Assembly (NCBI RefSeq): GCF_002288925.2
Contig: NW_022098001.1
Coordinates: 11,250,495 to 11,314,494 of the forward strand
DNA: 64,000 nt
DNA from: Delphinapterus leucas
Taxonomy: Eukaryota > Chordata > Mammalia > Artiodactyla > Monodontidae
Direction of reading: 5' to 3'
In this document: positions 1 through 9,600 of the stretch, in pieces
Position numbering within the stretch: position 1 is the first letter of the stretch
Layout: each line of letters begins with the position of its first letter
Position numbers and translations under genes: made by a program
The notes under the pieces: model-generated
The model's database searches: none
Told to the model about the DNA's origin: nothing
What the model saw: the letters and a program-made list of their open reading frames with translations, nothing else

Positions 1-787
1 ACAAGGCCACCAGCGCAGATCCACTGAAGTCAGGTCCCAGGACTGCAGTAGTCTCGCACCTGGACCCTCTGTGGAAGCTGTGGAGGCAGCCCAGACCTGT
101 CCCAGCCATGGGGACACCCGTTTATCGCTCCACGTCCCGTAGTGCTGAGTTTACAAAGCTGGAGGTGGAGGTGTAAACCCGCGTCTCACGCAGCCCTGAG
201 GAGAGGTTTAGCCCTGCTTCCTAAGTTGCACAGCCTCCAGCACCTGATCCCGGAGGCCGCTGGGGCAGTGGCTGGTGCACAGAGGAAAGAAGCTGCCACA
301 CTGGGCCCTGCCCCTTCCTTCGTGCACTGCTTAACAGTGGCGCTTTGCTTCTATGGTGGGCCTGGGCTTCTGTATACACCTCTGCTTACCGCGCTCCAGC
401 CCCTTTGGGCTGTCTCCACACGGCCAACCCCAATCCTCTCCCCAGGTCTGTCCTCTAAACCCAAGTTTCAGCACCCAGCCCCCACGTGTACCCACGGGCA
501 TGGGCGTCTCAGGCTGGGGAGCACAGAGAGGTGGCACGTGGTTGTGCTCCCATCTGAGCCGCTGATTCCTCTTCACAGCTCCTTCCCAGGGGCGCAGGTC
601 CCATTCCACTTCCCCCACCCCCGCCTCGTCCTACACAGGTTCACGGGGAGATCTTTCTTGTCCTTTCAGGTGTTTAAGGTCTTCTGCTAGTGCTCAGTAG
701 GTATTCTGTGAGAATACGTACGTAGATGTATTTTTGGTGTATTTGTGGAGGTGAGTTCCATGTCCTTATACTCTGCCGTCTTGATTA
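1..787 (-). mobile_element. L1 element, 5' end and 5' UTR (runs off the left edge)
   Basis: Read on the minus strand from about 787, this starts AATCAAGACGGCAGAGTATAAGG and continues with the GC-rich leader typical of cetartiodactyl L1 5' UTRs (ACAAATACACCAAAAATACA near 735, GGGGAGAGGATTGGGGTTGG near 440). The body of the element would lie left of the window. Most young L1 copies are 5'-truncated, so a copy keeping its promoter end is less common. Several chance open frames here have no support as genes. Confidence 0.7.
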
Positions 788-1826
788 GGGCCCTGAGATA
801 GTACTGTTTGACCGATGAGGAAATCAAGGCTTGGAAAGGTCACACAAATAATGCAACTGGAAAGCAAAACTTTTATACCTGATATGTACACAGAGCAAAA
901 CAAGGAAAATGGAGAACTATTTCAAATTTTAGACAATATTCAAGTTAAATATTTTATATTAATATGTAAATTTGATGGACTGGTTGGAGGTTTTGTCTCC
1001 CACGAAGGCATTTTCCTTCCCAAGTTGGAGAAAGTTGAAACATGTATTTAATAGCTAAAGTGTGTGGGAGTGGTGGCTGTGTGTTTGTGTGCACACAGTC
1101 TAGAGCCACTAGAGGGAGCCAGGACTCAACAGAAGACAGATTTGCACCAGCTGGAAGCAATGCCTAAACTCTGATTACATCTCAAAAGGTAATGCCAACC
1201 CAAATCAGCACTTCTAATGAAAACCTGTTTTCAGGATCACTCGGAGGACTCAAATATGAATATAAACTGAAGGTTTAATACTTCGAATCACAACTCTTAT
1301 GCTTGGAAAGAATTAGATGATTTCCAGATAGGATTGTAGCCCAGGAGATGTTCTTCCTAGTTTAGCACACTGCCCTTTGGGAGGAAATTTTGATGGGAAC
1401 ACTTGTCTTGAAGTATTTAAACATAAGCCTATTCAAGGTGTTTTGTTTGTAAAAGCATCGTTTGGCCTCAAAAATACAGTAGCTTCCATAGGATGGATGT
1501 CATTGGGGGTGGGGGGGTTCTTCATTTCTTAAAGAAGCTGCCACTTGTATTTTCTTGATCCTGTAAGTGCCTTGAACTGATAGATTTGAAGTCTCCTTCG
1601 ACTCTATCCCAATCCCCACTTCCTTGTTTTCCCAGGGACAACACCACTCGTGTGTATCCTTCTGGAACATATTTTGTACTGAAATGTACGTATTTATGTA
1701 TCTTTGAACAACTAGCAGTGTAGTTTGTTTTTTTTTCATTTACTGAAATGGTATGCTAAACACAGTTTGCCATTGACTTTTTAAATTCATCTTTGTTTTT
1801 GAGTTTTGCCATGTATACATGTAGAC
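788..1826. other. Unassigned intergenic sequence
   Basis: AT-rich sequence with no recognisable gene or young repeat. It contains a partial CTCF-like motif at 1106-1119 (CCACTAGAGGGAGC) and a G-run at 1506-1518. Old repeat remnants beyond my recognition are possible. Confidence 0.5.
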
Positions 1827-1842
1827 AATACGTTTCTTTTAA

Positions 1843-2164
1843 TTTTTTATTATTTTTTCATTTGTTTTTGGCTGCGTTGGATGTTTGTTGCTGCGTGCGG
1901 GCTTTCTCTAGTCGCGGCGAGTGGGGGCTACTCTTCGTTGCTGTGCGCAGCCTTCTCATCGTGGCTTCTCTTATTGCAGAGCACGGGCTCTAGGCATGCG
2001 GGCTTCAGTGGTGTGGCTCACGGGCTCTAGAGTGCAGGTTCAGTAGTTGTGGCGCACGGGCTTAGTTGCTCCACAGCATGTGGGATCTTCCCGGACCAGG
2101 GCTCGAACCTGTGTCCCCTGCATTGGCAGGCAGATTCTTAACCACTGTGCCACCAGGGAAGCCC
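1843..2164 (-). mobile_element. CHR-type SINE, long form
   Basis: The minus strand starts GGGCTTCCCTGGTGGCACAG and ends in A-rich sequence; the body of CGAAGAGTAGCC-type sequence makes it the long form. Target duplications AATAC[G/A]TTTCTTTTAA flank it at 1827-1842 and 2165-2180 (15 of 16 identical). Confidence 0.9.
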
Positions 2165-2296
2165 AATACATTTCTTTTAAATATTGCATAGTATTTCTGA
2201 GGTATGCCACAATTTATCAGTTCCCGCTCTGAAGATGATTAGGTTATTTGTAATTTGTTAACTTTGATCAACTCGAGTAACATTCTTTTTCTTTTT

Positions 2297-2790
2297 GGAC
2301 AAGAAAGTAGGATTTATTGGTGGGCACGAGTAAGGAGGGGACAGCGCCAAGGCTCTCATGCGTGCAGGGCCTGCCATTTGTCCAGAGAGCCACGATTAGG
2401 GATGTATTTGACCCCACAGGCCCCGGGATGAGCCAATTTTCTGCCACCATGTTTTCAAATTCATCTGCATTAAACTTAGTAAATCCCCACTTCTTGGAGA
2501 TACAGATCTTCTGGCGGCCAGGGAACTTGAACTTGGCCTTGCGCAGTGTCTCAATCACATGTTCCTTGTTCTGCAACTTGGTGCTGATGGACATTATGAT
2601 TTGGCCAATGTGGACCCTGGCCACTGTGCCCTGGCCCTTTCCAAAGGTACCGTGCATACCTGTCTGGAGCCTAGATTGGGGACAGCATGCCAGTCATTAA
2701 TGTACACTGGAAAGGGCTGTCTCCAAGGTCCCTTAGGGCAACCCATACGGGCAACAGGCTGCATATACTACCCAGGAGGCTAAAATCATC
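2297..2790 (-). pseudogene. RPL10: RPL10 processed pseudogene, 5'-truncated
   Basis: Read on the minus strand, residues match the C-terminal part of ribosomal protein L10 ([45 protein letters not shown]). No introns interrupt it. A one-base deletion near 2425 shifts the frame after LIP, so the final GVKYIP-type end is out of frame. A 3' UTR with AATAAA near 2313-2318 and an A-rich tail (AAAAAGAAAAAG at about 2286-2299) follow. Upstream of about 2660 the match decays and is lost by about 2790. These are the marks of an L1-mediated retrocopy. It is not expected to make protein. Confidence 0.88.
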
Positions 2791-2849
2791 TAGTTAGATA
2801 CCTGTAACTGCAGTAGCTAGAGTACAGGGTAGGGCTGCATTTTCAGTTC

Positions 2850-3065
2850 TACTAGGTGTTGATAGATTATACTCCAGAGGCTGCCCATTTGTGTTCTCAC
2901 CAGCAGTGTACAAGAGCCCCGTATTTTCACATCTTTACCAATGCTATAGTCAGACATGCTAACTTTTGCCAAGCTGATTGTCTTAACCTGCGTTTTCCTG
3001 ATTATCAGTGAGACTCAACATTTTTTTCATGTGTTTTAGCCATTTCTCATGTATTACATACCTTG
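2850..3065 (-). repeat. Old L1 fragment (probable)
   Basis: Phrases such as CACCAGCAGTGTACAAGAG and a later CAACATTTTTTTCATGTG resemble the same antisense L1 3' segment seen more clearly at 36.78-36.94 kb. It is diverged and has no clear ends. Confidence 0.45.
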
Positions 3066-3116
3066 CATTTAAAGTTAAACTTAGAATTTTACACAGTACC
3101 ATTCTCTGAAGTGAAT

Positions 3117-3122
3117 TTTAAT
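3117..3122 (-). terminator. MATN2: Poly(A) signal ATTAAA (distal)
   Basis: ATTAAA on the minus strand about 490 nt after the stop, followed by a short TGTGT stretch. It is the commonest variant signal and would give a 3' UTR about 160 nt longer than the proximal site. Confidence 0.5.
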
Positions 3123-3273
3123 ATTGTATTAAAAAATCTAACTTGTTACACGATACATATGTTCTGTGACTTTAGGTATACATCCATATACATATATCAA
3201 GGTAAAGTCCAATACAAAAAAAAAAAATAGTTTTCCCATGGCCAGTGTTCTACGGAAGTAAGACTGTGCAAAC

Positions 3274-3279
3274 TTTATT
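3274..3279 (-). terminator. MATN2: Poly(A) signal AATAAA (proximal)
   Basis: Canonical AATAAA on the minus strand, 333 nt after the stop. A run of about twelve T on the minus strand near 3216-3229 follows the likely cleavage point and would serve as the U-rich downstream element. Confidence 0.6.
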
Positions 3280-3611
3280 TTAGAGTCAAATAAGATTGCA
3301 ACACTAAGGCAGAACAAGGCAAAAGCAAATGTGTCCACAGTATATTACAGAATATCTTGCATAGCTTATTTGTTCTCACTTGATAAACTCATTTTAGGAT
3401 TCTGAAAGATTTTTTTTTCTCAATGAATTTATACAAGTTAGTGTGTACTTTTTGCCTTTGCTCTATATAGCAAACCAGCTTTCTCAGTACTAGTTATGTT
3501 TTAGTTTACAACCTTACAGAATTAATGATAGCTTGAGCTTTTGGGGCTCTGAACTGTTTCACTGTAATCCTTGATACAATGACGTACAAATACATGTAGC
3601 ATTTTGAATCT

Positions 3612-3667
3612 TCATCTGTATCTCAGGCGATTTTCCAGGGCTTCCATTCTCTGTGTCATTTCTTCTA
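3612..3667 (-). CDS. MATN2: MATN2 last coding exon: coiled coil, second half and stop
   Basis: Fifty-six coding nt: TA completes the split Leu codon, followed by [17 protein letters not shown] and TGA. The heptad positions (L, M, M, L, L) continue the coiled coil begun in the previous exon. The intron before it ends in AC, not AG (GAGATTTAC, then TAGAAG), matching the AT donor. The C-terminal residues are those expected for matrilin-2. The same exon continues into the 3' UTR. Confidence 0.95.
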
Positions 3668-6600
3668 GTAAATCTCAAATTAAGGAAGAGGAATCTGAAT
3701 GGCCTATATTTATTTACATTCAAATCAACTTGATTTATCTACATAAGAATTTGTGCCCTGAAAAATCTAAGGCTTTTGGTTTTTTTTCCCCATTTCTGTT
3801 AAGTATTTTAAAATTCTGACTTATAAGTTTATAGTAACTCATTAGCACGTGCTATCAAGACTATAAATCTGTATGGGGTTAAATACTCTTTTTTTTTTAA
3901 CTTTAAAGCCAGATAGTTCAAATTTTTCTTATTAAAAATTTTAATTCTACTCACACCCCTGTTGCTTATAAATTAATTTGCCATAGCACACCTCTTGAAG
4001 CCAAACTGATAATGTTGGGAATGAGGTGAAGAGAAGAAAACAAAAGGATTAGGCCTTGGAAAGTAAGATATGACATCAGAAGAGATGAAGAAAGATGGGG
4101 AGTTTTCACCAATGATGATAGGACCAAAGTGTAGCAGCCTTGAAGACTTCTGACCTATGCTCTTTTATTTTTTTTACGATTTTTAAGATTTTTTTTCTTT
4201 TTTTGGATGTGGACCATTTTTAAAGTTTTTATTGAATTTGTTACAATATTGCTTCTGTTTTATGTTTTGGGTTTTTGGCAGCGAGGCATGTGGGATCCTA
4301 GCTCCCTGATCAGGGATTGAACCCGCACCCCTGCATTGGAAGGCAAAGTCTTAACCACTGGACTGCCAGGGAAGTCCCAACCTATTCTCTTTTCTATATA
4401 ACTGCCTTATTCTCTTGTGAGGTAAAACTCTCAGAGGTGGGCTGGGAAAAGGCAGAGCAGAGGAGCATTACAATAAACATTTGTCTTCCTTCCTGAAGCT
4501 TCTTAATACCCTCCACCTGCTCCCTCAATGGCAGAATGAGAGCCTGGATTCATCACCTATATTAAACACTGTCAGATTATTTTACTTTACTTTATGGAGC
4601 ATATTTCCAGTTTTCAGAGAGGGAATGGCTGTATGCTGTTCTTTATTTTATAAACCCATTTGCACAGAAATAATTCAGAATTAAACCATTTCCCTTTAGA
4701 CTAGTTGATGCATGTTGAGCTAGATATCAGGCAGCTTTAATAAGCTTACTATAATTTTAAGTTCAGAGCAGTTGGCAGGGTGTGTTCAGTGTATAAAAGC
4801 ACTGAATCCTCATTTCTCCATTATCCCAAAGCATCCCTTTTATTTGTAATGTTTTAATGAATCATTGGATCCTGCTGTTCCCTTGGTAGAATATTTCATC
4901 TTAGAGTGCTGATAAAAAAGATCTCTGCTGCCAAACAAAAAAAAACCCACCCCAGTCCTCAAAAACCTACACACTGACCAAATGTGGCCGCAGTGTGGCT
5001 TGGGGCCAAAGGAAGGGTTTGGAGTTTAGGTAAAAGACTTTGAAACCTCTTCATTCTACATAATTCTTTGCCTATACGCACTGTATCTTTAATGCACTTC
5101 AGATCTGGGATATAACTTTCATTTCCTCCCAGCAGAGAAGGAGTTAAATAAGTCTTTTCTCTTTACCTTGCATACTGACTGGCTGACTGGCCTTACTGCT
5201 AAACCTCCTAGAACCAACCGCAGATAGCAGCTAAGTGCTTGACCTGTGCCGGAAGCTTGGCTTGCCCTTGGCTCTCAAGCACCTATCAGTCTGCTTAAGA
5301 AAAAGCCTTTCTTGGAGTTCACTGTTCTTGACTTTGTGGAAATGACTTCATTTGATATATACCCATATATAGAATTTTTTGAAGTTGTGGTAATATTCTT
5401 TGCATTCCATACAGAAGCATAACATTAGAAAAGGATATAGCGCTGCGTTAATTTTCTTACTTCTTCATTTGCAAGGTTCTGGAACATTATAAGGTTTTCA
5501 CATTTGCATTGATTGTGTTTTTCTGCCAAAGGACTTCCTAAGAAAGCAGATGGAAAGTGTTCAACTGCATAACCCACCAAACTTCCCAGACGCATAACAG
5601 TAGGACTGAATCAGCATATGAAGGAAACCATAATGAAAGAAATGTTCAGCTTTTTCCATGCAGCCAGATCCAGTAAATACCAGGAAAGGGCTGTATGTGC
5701 TTCCAGTGCTGGAAGGGGCCTTTACTGTGGACTGCGGGAGGACTACTCCACTTTCTTTTAGTCTATTCTTTTAGTTCTCATTTTCCTTAAGTTCTTCTCT
5801 TTCCCCCTCTCCTACTTCCTCCTTTCCTGTCCTCCCTTAAGCTGAGTTTGTTGGCAAGTTGAGAGGCTGATAGCAAATTACCCTATAGTAATATTTTACT
5901 TGGAATTACCTGAGGATTTTGTCGAATGGAAAAGTTTTTGTGTAGACCGTGCAAGATTGTTTTCTTCAAACAGATATCTGTGTTGCACTGCAAAATTAGA
6001 ACAGGAAAGTATGTCTCGGATATTTATGGTGACTGGCTCAGATTCTGTAAAGAGAAAGAAAACTGAAGTCAAACCTGTTTAACACGGTTGTGGTTATAAT
6101 ATAGCCATCAGCTGTCAGAGTAAGGTACTTGGTATTCCTAGAATGGGGTACATAGCTTTATTTTGGGACATACTATGGCAGAAAGACTGTCAGCAGAGAG
6201 GCTATTACCAACTATGGCTAAAAAAGTGTAAATGTTTCCTGTGTGATGGAACAACTTTTGTCTGTGGGGAAACCATGGTGTAAGTATCAACCAAAGATTC
6301 TAAAAATACTGCTTTTAGAAAATGTACCTGTTGGCTGGTGGGCCCTCTTTGGCAGTTCCCCTGCTGGGGGATCCCGTCTTCCACCAGAGTCTTCCAGAGC
6401 TGAGAGGTAAAAGATGACCAAAAGAGTGACAGTTGTCCACATGGGCGCATGTGTTCTTTAGGAAACTGGTCCCAGACCAACTCCTTACCTACCTGCCACC
6501 ACCCAGGATGTTCTGGTTTGATTTGGTAACACCACCGATTCACAAAAGCACTTGGTTCCCCCGATAATCTTAAGACCTTTCTAGGGCAGTTCTCTCTAGT

Positions 6601-9600
6601 AAGAGAAGCCTGGATCCCTTAAATGCATCTTAAGAATATCCCCAAAAATGTTATGTCTAGAAGGTAGGGTGGGAAAAAAAATTAAGTTTGTCCAAGGGTT
6701 AAGTTGCAGTGGCAGCAGCTCCATTTGAGGTGTTTCAGCTTAAATGAAAGAGCTTAGAGGCAAAACATTATCAAGTTGCCTTAGAAATCTGAAAGGCCTT
6801 CCCTTCCTGGCCTCTTTCATCCCAGTGCTCTTTCCTGTGGAGGAATAAGACACATCACTTTGACTGGGATTTTACTGGCGACTGAAGCTGGGACAGAAGT
6901 AAAAGGAAAAACGGGCAGAACTGCTATATGCAAGGATACCTGGCACAATAGTGAACTGGAGAAAAGCACGAGGGGCTCCTATACATAAGAAATTCTAAAT
7001 TCTAAAGGGCAGTTTAATGTTCTGTAAACAGAAGTAGTCCATGCAAGAGGGCATTCTTTACATTTTCATCAGTGAGCTTGAAAGGACTACCATCCCTTTC
7101 CACTCTAGTCACAGGTGTATCCCAAAATTGTGCATCAGCTTTCCCGATTCATATAATGGTTTTTTCTAGTTACGTGATCACCTCCATAGGGTTTTTGTGA
7201 GGATTAAGCACTTTGCCATGTGTCAGAACACTCATCACACTGCTCAGTACAGAGCAAGTGCTCAGGCAACGTTAGCTGCTATTTTGTCTTCTCTCTCCCC
7301 TATTCCACTTTTTGTGCTTAGTGTTTCTGGGTGTCACTGGCCCTGCCTACAAGGGAGGCACTTTTTTGAGCACTTTGAAGGAATGGGTTGAGAATTTCTC
7401 ATTCACATGCTGCTCTGTTTGCTAAGGTCTCTCCTAGACGTAAGCTATACTACCTTCACATATGCCTTTCCGTAGTTTATCACTTATCTCGCCCATCGTG
7501 CTGAAGTCTTCGGCATAGAAGAGATGCTCTTCTGTGGGCTCAGAGGCAATCTCTTGTAGTTCTTCCTCAATGGCTTTCCCTACCCCAACAGCATACATGG
7601 TTACACCTAAGGAACAGAGCAAGTTAAGAACAGGGTAGTTACACAGACATGGAAAACAAATTTATGGTTACCAAAGAGGAAAGGGGCGGGGAGGGATAAA
7701 ATAGGAGCTTGGGATTAACAGATACACACTACTATATATAAAATAGACAACAGGGTCCTACTGTACAGCACAGGGAACTATATTCAATACCTTATGATAA
7801 CCTATAATGGAAAAGAATCTGAAAAAGAATAATATATGTGTGATTATATATAATATATATGTGATATATATATAATCTGAATCACTTTGCTGTACACCTG
7901 AAACTAACACAACATTGTAAACCAACTTTACTTAAATTAAAAAAAAGAACACAGTAGTTAGAGTTGTATTCCCAGGATCTGGAAGTTGTGTGTACTGCAC
8001 CCAAAGCCAGCTAGATATTACTAAGTGGTGTGATTTGAGGGGTCCATGTCAACCTCCCTTTACTTTTGCATCATTTTTATTTTGGCCTTGTGAGCAAAAG
8101 ACAGGGATCCAAGCGAGAGGAAGGTGAGGCATGAAGGAGAGGTTGGGGAGCTAGACCACCAACCTGTTGCTCAGCTCTGGACAAGGTCATTAACAAATCT
8201 TCAACTTTTCCCTGAATTAGCCTTGTGGTAAAGTAGAAAAGAGCACTACCTTATGGCTTACTAAATGAGAATCTCTTCTGGGAGAATTCTAAGAAACAGG
8301 TCAGTTTATGACCTTGTAACCTAGTTTCTACTTCTCAGAGGTACAGATAGGAACTTTAAGTGACCTGTGGCCAAGTGAAGCTGTATTCTGCCCACCCATC
8401 TTGGGAGGACAAAGCCTTGTGAGGAGGCGCTGAGCTGAAAAGGAGAATCTGCAGACCAATGGAAATCCTCTAAGTCAGAAAAAAGAACAAATCCAAGTAT
8501 CAACCTTAGATTTCAAGAGGCATATGAGATTGTTCCAAAAGCTTTTCTAAACAAAATGAATCATTAGACTCCCTTCCCCAATATCCTCTTCAACTGAAAG
8601 TAAAACATAATAAGAACCTAAGTTCTGCTTGATTTTCAACATTTTTCAGCAGGTATCTTATTCTGGTTAATTCATTAGATTATTTTTAAAAAATAGACAT
8701 AAAAATGGCTCTTTAAGCCAAAGGGCAAGAGTTGGCCTCGTTCTAAAGTCTATGTCAGGTCAACAGCCAAGTTCAGCATATTTGTCTGAGAGCCCAGTGA
8801 CTTTATGCACAGCTTCCTAAAAAGGATAACTACTATTTTAAGATTGTGTTAGCTATACGTAGGAGTAATTAAATTCGTTAGAGGATGTCACTTCAGATAA
8901 ATCTTGTTGATTCAAGAACCAAGTAAACATGTTTCTTCCACCACCTGTCTTTGGAGGATTCGTGGAAATTTGGGTAAGAGTAAGGTAGATTGGCTTCAAT
9001 GAGACAAATAAAAGGGTTGACAACTGATTTTGGAGACGGGGTGCTTTCCCCTGTACATTTTAAGAATGCAGATTAGAGGGGCCTGTGGGTTTGACATAGG
9101 CTCAGGTAAGCTAGTCTAGAAGCAGGGGAACTGCGTGTGAGCAGCCAGTTTTAAAATCCACCCAGATGATTCAGGCAGGACACTTTTTGTGGCTCCTACT
9201 CTATTGGGTTCAGAAAAAAAGAGTGACGTAAGCAATATCAATAAAACGGCCTCCTCTGTGAAGAGAGTGACTGAATGTTGATGTGAACCAGCCTTTCTGT
9301 GAGCAGGAACGGAGTTCACCAGTGCTATTGCCAGCACTTTCACCCTTTGTTCATTCAATCAGCAAGGACTGGTCACACATGTACTGTGTTCCATGCCTGA
9401 TGGAGGCACTGAGTCCATGGTTGGAGCCATGGTTGGTACATATCCTTTCCCGCTTATAGGACCTGCTGCAGCAATGTGCCCACGACAAGTTCTTAAAGAA
9501 AGCAGCTTTCAAGCAAACTGCTTCACAACCTCAAGGTTTCTCATCTCCCCAAGGAATCCAGACACTTTCCCTCAAGCTCTCTCCACCAACCATCGTAGCT

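Larger units (their letters stand above)
3095..3611 (-). other. MATN2: MATN2 3' untranslated region
   Basis: AT-rich, non-coding sequence follows the TGA without repeat insertions for about 500 nt. Two poly(A) signals define possible ends near 3255 and near 3100. The extent is inferred from those signals, since no transcript is available. Confidence 0.65.

Noticed and set aside
142..690. 182-codon open frame on the plus strand
   Set aside because: It lies in antisense to an L1 5' UTR, which is GC-rich and stop-poor; no domain or splice support.
2268..2657. A functional ribosomal protein L10 gene
   Set aside because: No introns, 5'-truncated, with a frameshift before the C-terminus and an A-rich tail: a retropseudogene.
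1..3000. RPL30, the gene next to MATN2 in human
   Set aside because: No RPL30 exon sequence could be found on the plus strand; it probably lies left of the window.
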